This document shows positions 14,701-24,871 of a DNA stretch of 64,000 nucleotides, in pieces. Made by a program: the position numbers and the translations under genes. The stretch is from Salvator merianae (Eukaryota; Chordata; Lepidosauria; Squamata; Teiidae): contig QVOM02000112.1 of the NCBI GenBank assembly GCA_003586115.2, positions 52,388,212 to 52,452,211 of the forward strand, written 5' to 3'. The notes beneath the pieces were generated by a model. The model was given only the letters and a program-made list of their open reading frames with translations. It ran no database searches and was not told the DNA's origin. Each line of letters starts with the position of its first letter. Position 1 is the first letter of the stretch.

Positions 14701-17564
14701 TGGTAACAATACCTATGCAGTTGAAAACCAATACAAACAAATATTTTAGATGATTTATATATCACAGTTTCAGAGCAGTTAATGAAGGAAATTAAAATGT
14801 TAAAAATTAAAAATATAAAATATAAATGAAAATATCCTCAATTACTCATAGACAAATTAAATCAATGTATTTTTACCAAACGAAAGCTCATGTACATATG
14901 TGGTGATGGCAATAAAAGTTCAACCTCTCTCTGAATATACAGTATGTGGTCTGAAGAATGAGATTGCTCATTCTAATTAGGAAGGGACTGTGCACTAGGG
15001 AGGAAGTGCTGGCCATGGGTCTGTGTTTTGCCATAGCAGGCCATTGCAAGTCCCACCTAGGGAGGGGCGTGCTTTTGTGGCCAGTGATCTCCTCTTCCAG
15101 TGACATGTGAACACCCGCACTTAAAGCAATGAGTCGTTGCTGGTTTCCAGATACACTAGTTTTGTGTATCCATGAGTCAGCTTTGTGATGCATCAGGCTA
15201 CTTGTAAGGCTTACATATTCATGAGTCAGCATCAGATCCTACCTACCTCCTTTTCTCTGGTGGCAAACAGCTTTCACAATTTTGGAGCAGATCTTTTTTG
15301 CCCATTCTGGCTACCACTGCACTTCTTTGCCCTCTCCTGTTCTCCTTCCTAGGGGAACAGAAGATTCTTTTGCCTCTGCTTTGTCCTACCTCCTTCAACG
15401 TCTGTCTACTGCTCTTTTCATCTTGCCTACATGTTCTTTATTTGCCTGATGTTCCTCCAAGTCTCTTTTTATCATTCCAGATACTGCACAGGCTTCCCCC
15501 CTCAGGAGATAAGGCCCCTTTGGTTTGTTTGGACATTAGGAATGAACATGGAGCCCTAGATTCTATTGGAACAAGTGGGTGCTTTCGCACTTTCCATCTT
15601 GGAATGTTCGCAATCAAACATTCGAAAAGGGAACAGCCCTCACACTGTGGCAACCATTCGCATTGCAAGGGCTGGAACATCCTGAAATAGACAAATACTG
15701 GTGCCCACCATGACAGTGGCTGGGGAAACATCCAGCTACTACCACGTCAACTGGGACACGTTGTGTAACTGTGCAGCCACAGCACAGCATTTGTGGACCT
15801 AGTAGTGATTGGGAATGGCTGTAGTCTGCTTCTGATGGTTAGGGCCTCTGAGCAGTGCAGATGCACTTCACTCGTGAGCGTGCAGATGCTAACTAGTGAA
15901 AAGTGAGAATAGGGCCCATTATTCTGGTTTTGCATGTTCAAAAGATGTGAGGGCTTGGCGGAAACTTACCAACCAAACCCTGATGGACTATTGGATGAAA
16001 TCCATTCATCCTCTCCTTGCTTTTCTTCCACTTGTAAACAAGAGCAATGTAGTGAGCCAGCTGTCTTGTTTACATGCCCAATCCAATAGAAGACCTCTGT
16101 AACACAGTCAGAGGTCCCAAGCAAGGGAATACAGCAATGGCACAATTGAACACTTGGGAAGACTCATTTCCACCTTTCTGCAAGGCAGGATTTCTATATA
16201 CATGGCTGTCCAGTCTTGTAATACAAGCTGTGTTGCAGAACTCTAATAAGAGAAGAAACTGCACAAAGCCACTTACTGTTCTAGAAACCTCTAGGGGGCG
16301 GCAAAGTGTTTGTGCCTTGCCAAGTTCACCTGACTGACACTTCCTGAGCCTTTGCCATTTTGGTGATACAATCCCCAGGGGCGCAGGAACGGGGGGCGGG
16401 CCGCCCCAGGCAGCGCATTGTCCCGGGTGGCCCACGGAGCCAGGTCCTTTTCTGTCTGCCCGGCGCGCTGTAGAATGAGCGCGAAGGAAAGCACGGCGCC
16501 GCGCGACGGCGCACTCGCCCACCTGGCAGTCATCGGGGCAGAGGCAGGAGTAGGAGGCTGCAGGGCGGGGCACCCTCGCTCACGCTCCTCTGCCACTGCT
16601 TCACCCCGGGTGGCAAAACTTTCAGCTACGCCGCTGACAATCCCTCCTTACCATTCTTATAGGAAAATAGTTGTCCTGCTCAACATTGCTGTTCCTGAGA
16701 AGCCTTTACAACATGCAGCACTTACAACGAAGTGAGGACTATTTGTACTCCAGCAAATTATTTTAATTACAGATTTCATAGAGTAAAATCTGACGGGGAA
16801 ACCTCACCGCTGCCTCTAGGAAGAGCAACCCCAGAGAGCGCTTCCAGAACGGAGCTTTTCCCGGAGCTCTGATCCCCAATCACAGCGATTGCTGGCAAGG
16901 CCAAGTCTTCTTCCACTCCAAGGGCTCTCAGAGAATCAATCAGGTCAATACAAGGACGGATCCTCATCTCATACTGGATAGACAAGACACTTTCCGCTTC
17001 CTGAAGGAAAAACACAGTATTGTTACCTCTGAATGAAGCAGAGGAGATAGCTAAGAATAGTTGCACGGAATAGGAACTAGTTTCTCAAACGCATTTTAAG
17101 AATCTTGGCCTGTTTGGATATATATGTATAGTAAGTATATGCAAAAAATGTATTCCTTATCACTTCCTTATCATGCATTAGCAAACATTCTGATTTTAAA
17201 CACTTTCCTTGCATCAGGCAACAGGTTCTGGAAGGCAGGTTCTAGAAGAGACAGCTTTATATTTAAGACCACATTTGCTCTTAACTTGTACAATTCTTAG
17301 TTATGAATTAGGGCAACATTAAGTATACTTATGGATACAGCTTCCCCTTTCTATTTTCAGATACTATTACTTTTTTAGTGGGGTTCATTTTAAATTTTGT
17401 TTTACTGCTAGAACCTACCCTGAGACCTTTGAGTATAGGGTGAGATAAAAATACAAATAAATAAATAAATAAATAAATAGACCATTCTGCAGTACCTTGA
17501 GGTGACCTTCCTCCAGTGGAAGTCCTTCAATTACCTTTTTATTCTTGACTGACATGTTGCTCAT
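2600..17564 (-). CDS. MX1: Mx dynamin-like GTPase (interferon-induced), partial, 5' six coding exons
   Basis: Spliced minus-strand CDS: 17564-17496, 17000-16808, 14712-14575, 10794-10640, 3907-3769, 2798-2600. All junctions are AG/GT and the phases agree, giving 893 nt (297 codons plus 2 nt). Mx proteins are cytoplasmic or nuclear large GTPases that oligomerise and block viral nucleocapsids. The visible part is a short N-terminus (residues 1-34), the first bundle segment with [14 protein letters not shown], and nearly all of the GTPase domain: P-loop GDQSSGKS at 65-72, switch-I IVTRCP at 89-94, DLPG at 166-169, TKPD at 235-238. The stalk and C-terminal GED exons are not in bases 1-2599, so the gene runs off the left edge. 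The N-terminus looks about ten residues shorter than human MX1. No stop or frameshift is seen. MX1 versus MX2 orthology cannot be resolved here; the symbol denotes the family. Confidence 0.95.
2799..3768. other. Mx intron 6
   Basis: No coding signal. At about 3358-3668 a segment runs from CCCTTTCCACACATG to TAAGTGTGGAAGCAGG, possibly another degenerate inverted-end element. It shares AGGAAGCACTGTCAGAAGTG with 25628-25647. Confidence 0.4.
3769..3907 (-). CDS. MX1: Mx exon 6, GTPase core beta-strand
   Basis: 139 nt, residues 186-231 plus one base. Encodes [20 protein letters not shown] and then [17 protein letters not shown], typical of Mx. Acceptor TTACAG|ATAG, donor CTTG|GTAAGT. Confidence 0.96.
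4106..5344 (-). mobile_element. CR1 LINE, 5'-truncated, degenerate
   Basis: Minus-strand reverse-transcriptase remnants are visible: [20 protein letters not shown], then [10 protein letters not shown], then (Y)ADD(I)KLF after a frame change, and the thumb/C-terminal region. A long 3' segment ends in TTCTTATGTTA. It is collinear with the plus-strand copy at 62190-63472, so both belong to one CR1 subfamily. Frameshifts and stops make it dead. Confidence 0.85.
5711..6012. mobile_element. DNA transposon relic with long inverted ends
   Basis: Left TAAAATCTCGCATATAATG and right CATTATATGTGAGATTTTA are inverted copies, followed inwards by further matching blocks (GCGCATAATAC / GCGCATTATACG). The interior 5797-5910 is GC-rich and shares GCCATGGCT and GGGGCCTCC with the foldback element at 56700. 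Possible TA duplication. Superfamily not assigned. Confidence 0.65.
7090..7300. repeat. Palindromic (foldback) repeat, partly duplicated
   Basis: 7090-7132 (GTGCCAGCCAAGCTCC...) is inverted at 7149-7191 (...GAGCTTCTCTGGCAC). A second diverged partial copy of the palindrome follows at about 7212-7300. No protein is supported. Confidence 0.6.
8330..8870 (+). mobile_element. LINE endonuclease-domain relic (L2-like)
   Basis: The plus-strand frame reads [20 protein letters not shown], the conserved VLGDFN(I/V)H core of LINE AP-endonucleases. A decayed stretch follows with [12 protein letters not shown]. Stops and frameshifts disrupt the rest. Confidence 0.55.
9498..9653. mobile_element. Foldback MITE, GGGCCTTTCTGCAC-end family
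   Basis: GGGCCTCTTTCTGCACTTTC at the left is matched in reverse by GAAAGTGCAGAAAGGCCC at the right. The inverted match continues through TACCTTAGAATG and AGCTGC blocks, so the ~155 bp folds almost end to end. No clear target duplication. Confidence 0.75.
9975..10129. mobile_element. hAT-type MITE with 8-bp target duplication
   Basis: The ends CAGGGGTGTCAAA...TTTGACACCCCTG are exact inverted repeats. CTTTAGAA flanks both sides (9967-9974 and 10130-10137), the 8-bp duplication typical of hAT. The interior is GC/CpG-rich, without coding capacity. Confidence 0.92.
10640..10794 (-). CDS. MX1: Mx exon 5, DLPG motif
   Basis: 155 nt, residues 134-185. Contains [20 protein letters not shown] followed by [19 protein letters not shown] is the G3 motif. 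Acceptor TTAAAG|CCCA, donor CAACAG|GTAAAA. Confidence 0.96.
11176..11312. mobile_element. PIF/Harbinger-like foldback MITE
   Basis: The end GGCTGCATCCAGACATTG is inverted at the right (ATCTAGATGCAGCC). TTA flanks both sides (11173-11175, 11313-11315). The interior is an imperfect palindrome around TATTC/GAATA words. A second copy lies at 58422-58555. Confidence 0.75.
13745..13910 (+). mobile_element. Possible DIRS/Gypsy pol scrap
   Basis: The open plus-strand frame contains YIPRH, a [17 protein letters not shown] stretch and CSR, spaced like the EW...WG.P..DLFA...FSR block of DIRS-type or related RNase H regions. The similarity is weak, and no other domain is present. Confidence 0.25.
14412..14524. 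mobile_element. Hairpin MITE, GGGCCCTTTC ends
   Basis: GGGCCCTTTCTGCCCTGGG at the left pairs with CCCAGTGTGAAAGGGCC at the right. Inner blocks TTTTGGATTATAA / TATAATCCGAAAT also pair, so the whole ~113 bp folds. It lies just downstream of Mx exon 4. Confidence 0.7.
14575..14712 (-). CDS. MX1: Mx exon 4, switch-I region
   Basis: 138 nt with the split Gly codon 88, then [13 protein letters not shown] (switch I; the conserved Thr contacts Mg/GTP) and a variable stretch ending QVEQQIKR. Acceptor CATAG|GTATTG, donor AGAG|GTATCT. Phase 1 at both ends. It fits between the P-loop exon and the DLPG exon exactly as in human MX1. Confidence 0.93.
15577..15917. mobile_element. Degenerate inverted-end element
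   Basis: Left GGGTGCTTTCGCACTTTCC; right GTGAGAATAGGGCCC, an imperfect inverse. The interior CCATGACAGTGGC...CAGC block is shared with 20152-20200, indicating the same family. Confidence 0.4.
16376..16636. mobile_element. hAT-like element with 8-bp duplication (CAGNGGCGNAG family)
   Basis: It begins CAGGGGCGCAGGAACGGGG and ends AGCTACGCCGCTG (reverse CAGCGGCGTAGCT). ACAATCCC is duplicated at 16368-16375 and 16637-16644. The interior is GC-rich, and open frames in it on both strands are compositional. It lies 170 bp from Mx exon 3. Confidence 0.88.
16808..17000 (-). CDS. MX1: Mx exon 3, start of GTPase domain with P-loop
   Basis: 193 nt, phase 0 to phase 1, encoding residues 24-87 plus one base. 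It includes [14 protein letters not shown], the dynamin-family [19 protein letters not shown]-loop, and [14 protein letters not shown]. Acceptor CTTCAG|GAAG, donor GCG|GTGAGG. Near-identity with mammalian Mx across the P-loop makes this the most secure exon. Confidence 0.97.
17001..17495. other. Mx intron 2
   Basis: Includes an old LINE 3' tail (about 17400-17450, CCTGAGACC...AGGGTGAGATAAAAATAC) followed by an (AAAT)n run at about 17452-17479. Confidence 0.55.
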
Positions 17565-17571
17565 TTTATTC
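17496..17571 (-). CDS. MX1: Mx exon 2, first coding exon
   Basis: The acceptor is a pyrimidine-rich tract ending CTAG before base 17571, followed by seven untranslated bases and an ATG at 17564-17562. A second in-frame ATG is codon 4. It encodes 23 residues ending EEGHLK and closes at donor AAG|GTACTG (phase 0). The ATG is chosen because the exon's acceptor is only seven bases upstream and the frame runs cleanly into the conserved next exon. The N-terminus carries a small basic cluster (KNKK) and is otherwise poorly conserved, as usual for Mx. Confidence 0.85.
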
Positions 17572-18127
17572 CTAGAATGAAAACAAATCTGTTAAACCAT
17601 AGGAATTGTACAGTCTAATGGGGGGGGGGGGGGAAATGGGAACAAAGTATACAGTACTTATTTGTTCTCCCTGCATACTGTTTCCAGAAAAAGACTCTAG
17701 GCCAGCATCTCTGATGACAGCAATGTGTTCCTGAACTACTTAACTCTCAAAATTTAACTTTAAAAAAAAGCCATTTGCGGGGGGGGGAGGGGGGACATTC
17801 AAATCTTGCTTTGGAGGAAAAAAATCCTGAAATCTCATCAGTTGGTGGCTATCTAGAGCTAATAAAATCTCACAGGTGGTACAAGGGTCCAATTAAAATC
17901 TAAAATACACAAACTCATACTTTAAGCTACTGAATATGGACTAAAAAGCTATATTTTGGAAAGTTTCCATGTTCTGATCGGCTATATGACACATAATATT
18001 TTGTGACAAAACATCCCATGACTGGGATGCAGAAACAATAAAAATAAGAAAGCACTCCCCAAAAGAAAAATTAGAAGGCCTCAAGGTGCTGTCAAACAAT
18101 TATTTGTATTTTATTACTACCCCCAAC

Positions 18128-18276
18128 ATGTTTCAACCAACAGCGGCCTTTATCAGAGACTATACTAAAAATGACAAAACATACTATCCTATTCTATTAA
18201 CTATTTTAGTACCAATTAGTTTCGGTATGTTAGTACAGCCCCTGATGAAGGTCACTATTGACTGAAATGTGTTGGC
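18128..18276. repeat. Inverted repeat pair with CTGATGA...GAAA arms
   Basis: Minus strand 18164-18128 (CTGATAAAGG...GAAACATGTTGG) and plus strand 18240-18276 (CTGATGAAGG...GAAATGTGTTGG) are ~34-nt inverted copies around an ~75-bp AT-rich centre. Confidence 0.6.
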
Positions 18277-20049
18277 TCTTACAAAAAAAAAAGACAGCGA
18301 ATTACATAACAGAGATTTAACCAATAAAAGACTAAGGGAAATAGACACCTCAGTTTTATTGTGGAACCTCCAATCGGATGAAGGGAATGAGGTAACTCTT
18401 AACTGGGTTCTATAAAAGTATGAAACATTTGGAATTTGAAGCTGTCTGGTGGTAGCCTGTATATTAATATAAATGTGAACTTACTGTAAAGAACGTAATT
18501 TTTTTTTTTTAAATGCTCAATTTTTGGATGACTTGGGGCACAGACATCATCTTACTAAGAAAACCAAAGGGTGTTATATACTCCTCCCAAAACCGATTGA
18601 ATGGCACTTCCTTGAATCATCTGGTTGTGGAAATTCTTTTGAGAACAGGTGGAATTCTATAAAGTTATGAATGCATTTTTTTTTAAAAAAAGATGGCACT
18701 CTAAATAATTAGTACCATATGGATCTAGAACAGAGCAGCTGGAATGTTTTCACAGGAGGGCCTATTTTACCACATATGTTCAGACACTCTGTACATGGTC
18801 AGAGATATATGTTTAAATAAGTTCTCAATGAGTTGTTTTAGCTTACTGTCGGAAATCAATTTGAGATGGTTTTAACATAGTCAAACAATATATAAATATT
18901 TTGAATGAATAAATGCAATCTTTGCACTAAAGTTGAGAAGCCTTGATTCATGTATCATGGAAGATAATTGCGGCAATTTTATTAGGACGGCTAAAATAAT
19001 AAACTGATTGACTATCACAAGTACATAGTGTCTTTCTTGCTATTTCCAAAAGCACTGCTGCTTGAATGTGGGTGCACTTCAGCTAAGTTAATGGGGTATA
19101 CAATGACTAAGGGAGTTTCCACACGTAGGGCTTGAGCAGACATGCGTGAAAGGGCATCCCCTGTGCGAATCTGAATCGTGGATATCAAACATTATACACA
19201 CATATGTGACCTACTGAGTTTGAAATACTCCTGACCTGTGACCTTTACGCAGTCTGATATTTACAACACTGAGGGCAACCACTGTATAAGAAACGCTAAG
19301 TTTTTGGAGTGGTGACCACATGTTCGCACATGAAATTCACAGCTGTCTTCAGTTTTAGTCTGCATAATCCACGCCGCTGAAAGAATGCTTGGGGAACTCC
19401 AAAAATGAGGGTTTTCTGTGGTGCACCTTTGATGTACCATGTGGATTATGATCCACAATCTTTCCATGTTACTGAGACGCCTGCTTTCTTTAGTTTAAAA
19501 AACCCTCTGAAGTAAATTTGAGGGCACAAATACTTGCATTCTATTGGGCAATCAGTTGAGGAGTGGCCAAAATTTTGTCCTGCCATCTCAGTCTGCATTT
19601 GCCCTTAGAGAAGGGGAAGTTGGAGGTTTGAGCCATGGCTAGTTCAGTGGCTAAACAACCCCTGTTGGGCAAGGAACATTATCCTTCCTGTGCCCATGAT
19701 GCTGGGGACTTCCCATCCACCCCCACCAGTATATCTATTCCAAGTGCTTTTTCTGCTTGTATTTTATTTCAGGTTGCCTAAGCATTGTAGTACATGTATT
19801 TTTTTTCCGCACACTGAGTCCACATTGGCCCTTTAGAAAAGAGGGAGGCAAGGGGGGGGAAGCCACCTCAGTCAACACAACATACCCCACCAATGTTCCC
19901 TTCTTGCTCGTCCTTGCTAGGACATTCCCCACTATGATTTTCACCCTCCGCTTTCCCTTGCACAGCAGAATTTGTTTTTTTAAAAAAAGAAAATCCAAGT
20001 ATTCAAAGGTCCATTTTTCTAGGTTTTTCTCAGTAAAGAAACCCTGGGG

Positions 20050-20290
20050 GTGTTTTTGCACTTAACACCTTAGACTGCATGGTCGTAGTCTGCAATATAA
20101 GCAGGCTATCAGCATTTGCGGTATGAATGTTGGTAGCCTTGCTCAGTATTCGCCATGACAGTGGCCGAAAAGTGTCCAGCCGCTGCCATAGCAACTACCA
20201 GCACTGTGCAGCGTGCACAAGCACAATCAGGTGATTGTGCAGGCCCGGGTGGTGTGCACAGTGCAACGGCCGCAGCAAGTGCAAAAGCAC
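20050..20290. mobile_element. Inverted-end element, GTGTTTTTGCACTT family
   Basis: Left GTGTTTTTGCACTTAAC and right GCAAGTGCAAAAGCAC are inverted. The interior CGCCATGACAGTGGCCG...CCAGCCGCTGCC matches the element at 15577. Sequence to 20430 may belong to a second copy. Confidence 0.5.
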
Positions 20291-20442
20291 TTTACTGGGA
20301 GCTGACTATCAGCTCCTCGTAAAGCTGTGGAGCACTAATTTGGGATCCGCAACTAGGATAACGCTGCTCCCGGCCGCTCGGGTCTCCACAACATGTGGAA
20401 GCACTTTGCTAGCCCACAAAGTGTGAACTGGCCCAGAGACTT

Positions 20443-20606
20443 GAATAATTTACTGGATGCAAACTAGCTGCAGTAAATGTTTCTAAGCCTTCCTTACAGG
20501 TTTATTATAACTCCATTTTTATGCATCTGTTTTCCTGTCATACTAAGCCTGTAAGGAAGGTTTGAAAACACTACAACTAGTTTGCACACAACCTCCAGTA
20601 AATTAT
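20443..20606. repeat. Foldback element, ~60-bp arms
   Basis: AATAATTTACTGGATGCAAA...AAGCCTTCCTTACAGG is inverted as CCTGTAAGGAAGG...TTTGCACAC...CCAGTAAATTATT, with a short centre. No coding capacity and no assigned family. Confidence 0.65.
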
Positions 20607-22172
20607 TGACGAAAGAATGAAAAAAAGTTGAGAGTTTTGATTTCATAACCTTTTGATTTCATAAGCTTTGATTTTATTCTGAGAATACTGCCTTCACTTT
20701 AATCTACTTGCCGTTGCTTCAGAGTGTATTAATAAATCCAGGTTATTGAATGCAGTTCACTTGGCGTTCCCCCTCCACTCTTCCCAATATACAAGGATCT
20801 GACTTAAGAAAGAAAGATAAAAAGAAACCTGCCATATTAGGGGGAGAGGGCCGAATATGTGGCACCACCTTTAGATCTATGCAAGCTGGTCAGCCAATCA
20901 GACAGGACCAAGGCCACAGCACCATGAGTCAATCACAAATCTGAACCAACCCCCCAAAGAAAATTTGATTGCATAAACAGCAGCTACTCACATTTAATGC
21001 TGGTTTCCCTTGAAAAGAGGAACAGGAAAATAATACAGAGATGTCCTCTCTCTTTCACTCTTCCTTTTTTTAAAAATGTGAATTTAATCTGCCTATGAAT
21101 AACTGCACCCTATGGAATGCTTCAGAAAAGTTAGACTAGTGCCTATAAGAAATAAGGGTTCAGCTACTAGCTTGAGGTTTTACATTGAACTAGAAAGCTT
21201 CATTCCAAACTTCTCTCCAGATGACACTAATGGAAAATTTCTGTATGTTAAAAGAAGCCCTACATGGATGTGTCCATGAAGACAGCAGGAGTCAACCGGA
21301 GAATGAGAAGGGGGAAAACTGTGAGTTTTCCCAATAAATTTTATATATTCTAAACTTTGATTTCTTTATTTGGTCAAAAAGACGGTTGGCTTCTTCTGTT
21401 CAGAGGATGCTAAACAGAAGGCTCTTTGTCCTGAGATACCAGTTTCTCTCAGGCATCCAAGGGCAGAGGCATTCATTCCACTGATAGAAGCTTCAAGGAC
21501 TGCGGACAGAGCATGCTAACAACCAGCAGAGATGGGACAACAAGGGGTATGGAGGTGGAATGGTGTTAATCCTGCTTTCATGTTCTGTACAGGGTTTGCA
21601 TCATGTGCGTATCAGTCTTTAGTTGTTTATTTACAACAGGTTACCTGTGTTCCCCCAATATTTGGAACTGAAGCACCACTTCTAAATACCTTTTACTTTC
21701 GGTTCCATCACTATTTTCCCACAGGTGAACAAGCAGTGATATTAAGAGAGTGCCCACGCATGCAAACTATTTTTCGCAAACTAAAATTATTTGTTAATCC
21801 CCAAATACTGAAAAATACGGTAAGACCTTTCCGTAACACTTTCCCCACAACCCCCTACCCAAAAGCAGTTCTTCAAAAATCGCCTGAGTGAGAACCGAGC
21901 AGAAGCAATGATACAAAAATGATAACTTGATGAACAACCCCTTGCCTGGGTCTGTTTTCTTCAAAGAATGAAAGAAAGGCAGGCTAGAGATTTTAAGCTT
22001 TCCCAAACCAATCACTATCAGTGACGGCGGATGTTACCACTCTCCAGAGCAATGAATAATTTACTTCTTGATTCTCACTTTTGCTCCCTAACGCATCTCC
22101 ATTTTCTTCACAGACGGAAATCTATCTCGCACTCTGTGATCCATTCCTGTACATTGGAAAAACAATTCTTAC

Positions 22173-22255
22173 CTTTCGCTGTTGGAGGACAAGGAAAGAA
22201 GAAAGACACGGACCACTGCTTTGCCGGCAGACAGGCAGGCACTTTGCTTTCCGTT
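22173..22255 (-). other. MX1: Probable non-coding first exon of Mx (5'UTR)
   Basis: A strong donor GCGAAAG|GTAAGAAT ends at 22173 on the minus strand. It lies about 4.6 kb upstream of the exon that carries the start codon, as in other Mx genes with a non-coding exon 1. The 5' boundary is approximate: a weak TATA-like CTATATTC lies at about 22283-22290 on the minus strand, suggesting transcription starts near 22255. Inferred, not proven. Confidence 0.5.
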
Positions 22256-22342
22256 CTTCTCTTACATAAAGCCCAGCCCACTGAATATAGAAACCACCGT
22301 GACTGCAGTGTTTCCCTATCGAAACCTAGAGCGGAGCAGTTA

Positions 22343-22355
22343 GGTTTCCATTTCC
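22343..22355 (-). promoter_or_regulatory. MX1: ISRE-type interferon response element of Mx
   Basis: The minus strand reads GGAAATGGAAACC, an exact GAAANNGAAAC core. It lies ~90 bp upstream of the inferred transcription start and ~170 bp upstream of the exon-1 donor. ISGF3/IRF binding to such sites drives Mx induction in other vertebrates. A second IRF-like purine stretch, GAAACGAAAG, is on the plus strand at 22481-22490. Confidence 0.6.
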
Positions 22356-23219
22356 TTATCAGAATCCACAGGAAAAAAAGAGCCGCTTGAAACACACATA
22401 ATTGGCTGGCTGTCTAGGGAGCGCAGAGAAACACAGTGCTTGTGCTTTCTCATCTTAAAAAACGCCATCGCGAGGATGGAGAAACGAAAGCAAAACATAT
22501 GTTTGCAATGAGATGAGAGATAGATTCTTGCTGCCTCTTTATCGCCCTCTTCTTTCATTCATAGTAAGAATTACATGTTTGGTTTAGAAAGGGTTTTCAT
22601 TAGTAATCTTTTACAGGAACATTTAATGTTGAAGTTTTTTTTTTTTTAAATCTAGGGAAAAAATTGCTGCATAAATTTTTTCTTAGTGTGCTTATGTCAA
22701 TTCTTTGTGCAAGTCAATAGGAAGTGAAAATATTGAGGTAGTTCAAACTGATCAAACGGCTGGATATTTCATGGATCAAGCAGCAAGGAAAAGTTTGATG
22801 CTTGAGTGGGGGAAAAAAATCTTATTCATTCCTTTTTTTTAACCTTCCCGCTGCATACAAAAGTCTCTCTGTCTCTACAGATCTGAAGAAATTACAGATC
22901 CACCACTTATGCCACCATGATGCAAGTGTGGATCAGAGGCATATATCCTCATGGGTCTCTGTTCAATCACTCTGTTCTTTGTTTTTATGTAAGTGATGGT
23001 TTCATCTTTTTATTGATATTTTGTGAGCCACTTAGAAATTATTTTTTTAATGGGAAGTGGTTTCAAAATATTTTAATGGATCACTGGCTAATCTTGTTCA
23101 GCTGCAACCTGTTCTTACCATAGCCAGCCATTTGCAGGTGAAAGCCAACAAGTAGGGCACTGTGCATACCTGGGTCACAAGCCTCCCATCAGCTGACTTT
23201 TAGCACAGTAGTAATACCT

Positions 23220-23370
23220 AGGCTGCACTTACACACCATAAAAAAGAGTATCTCTGAAGGTGGCTTGGAGATGATTTGAAGGTGGGATTGTTCACATGCC
23301 ACTCTGTTCCTCCTGCATTTCGTGATTATTCTTGGATAGAAAAGGTGGATTCCAGATAGAAAGAGAACAT
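23220..23370. mobile_element. Partial PIF/Harbinger-like MITE related to 53374-53556
   Basis: Shares GAAGGTGGGATTGTTCACA, AGTATCTCTGAAGG and TAGAAAAGGTGGATT with the intact copy at 53374. It begins GGCTGCACTTACACACC after CTA. The right end is not clear. Confidence 0.5.
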
Positions 23371-24871
23371 TCATGCCAAACAGTACCATTAATGACATGC
23401 TCTTGGGCCACCATGTTTTCTGCTGAACATGTCTGTGGTCAAGGCCCTCCAGGAAGAGGAGGTGCACATGGTCTACTTTGAGGAGCCCTGGTCCTCCATT
23501 TCAAGAAGGTCTAGTAAGCATGTAGGTCAGCTCATAGAAAGCTATACTGCTGGTGGCTGAGCGTGGCCTGGTGCAAGTCACCTGGAAAAATGAGATGCAG
23601 TGCTATGTGTTCAATGGGAGAAGGGGGAGAGGCAGGAGACCACGGCATGAAGAGAAAAAAGAGGAGGTTGTAGGGGATCAAACCAAACTTTTTGATTCAA
23701 ATGACAGCTGGTTCAGTACTGGGCAGAGCCACTCAAATTTGAGGGGAGGGGTGAGAACTCTTCATCTCTATTTTATTCAAAACGGGTCATAAATAGAATT
23801 GGTTTGGCACATCTCTATTGCTAAAATGAAGGTAATCGCCACCTACACAGAAATACTGTATTCAAAAAGATCTAAGTGTTTGTGAATTTACAAAGGCACA
23901 AAACCCTGGATCTTAGCTTAGATGCTCTTTATTCCTCTAAGTTTTTTCATAGGACCCTTCAAAACATTTTGAAATCATAGCTCGCATCTGTCTCTGAAGA
24001 AAATTGATGTAGACTTAGTCTATGAGCTGTCAACTTTTTTTTCTTTGTTAGTCTCTAAGGTGTAACTAGAATCCCTTGTGATACTGATCTAGACAACATA
24101 GTTACGTCTTTGAATTATCTCTATTAACTATTTCTCATACATCCTATTTTTTCAAAATCTCATCTACAGATCTTGAGCATCATGTATGTATGTAGATGAG
24201 AAGGTATTATTTAAAGTAACTATCTCCCAAAATGTTTAGAAAAGTATATAATAATCTTTCCAAATAATTATATAATTATAATTATTATATAATTATCTAA
24301 TTATCTTTCCAAATATTGCTCAAATACTACTAATAATAGTAATAAATAGAAAGAATACAGAAAAATCATCAGAAACCAAAGCAAAAGCACAAACACCACC
24401 AGAGATGGGCTTTTCCTCCAAGCAGAGATGGTCTTCCCCTCTCAACCCCAGTCTAGAGCAGCCATAGTTCTTATAAATGCTTGGATGAGGACATAGTAGA
24501 GGCAAATGGGCTCAGTTACAACTCCCGAGATGGACTTCTCTCATCGCTAGCCCAAAGCTACCACAGTTTTTATATATCTTGGTCCAACAGCAAATTGGCA
24601 GACAGTTCAGTTACTTAAACAAGTTAAACTTGCTCACAATAGAGAATTTCATTCAGCAGTCTAGCTACTGTGTCCTTCACTAACTGTTAATTCTGGATAA
24701 GTATTTGCATGCCCTCATGCGAGGCAGATTATAGTAGTCCATCCTTGAAATTAGTGCATAGGTAACTGTCAGGCTGCCATAGGTCATACCAGCTCAGGTT
24801 CAGCAAAGGTGCTCCTACTCAACAGCAGCAGCTGCCTTAGACTCCAGGGGCTTAACCCAACCCCCTAGTGA

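Larger units (their letters stand above)
14713..16807. other. Mx intron 3
   Basis: Contains a segment at 15020-15140 related to the foldback arm at 56880 (GTGAACACCCGCACTTAAAG), an inverted-end element at 15577-15917 and a hAT element at 16376. The rest is unassigned. Confidence 0.5.
17572..22172. other. Mx intron 1
   Basis: A 4.6-kb intron between the probable non-coding exon and the start-codon exon. It has G homopolymers near 17622-17632 and 17779-17795, an inverted pair at 18128-18276, and foldback elements at 20050-20290 and 20443-20606. The remainder (18300-20040, 20610-22170) shows no coding feature. Confidence 0.55.

Noticed and set aside
16070..16735. 100-170 codon open frames on both strands
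   Set aside because: They coincide with the GC-rich hAT element (16376-16636) and match no family I know.
21532..22395. 119-codon plus-strand frames near the Mx first exon as an antisense gene
   Set aside because: No domain or homology; the interval is better explained by the Mx promoter, 5'UTR exon and intron.
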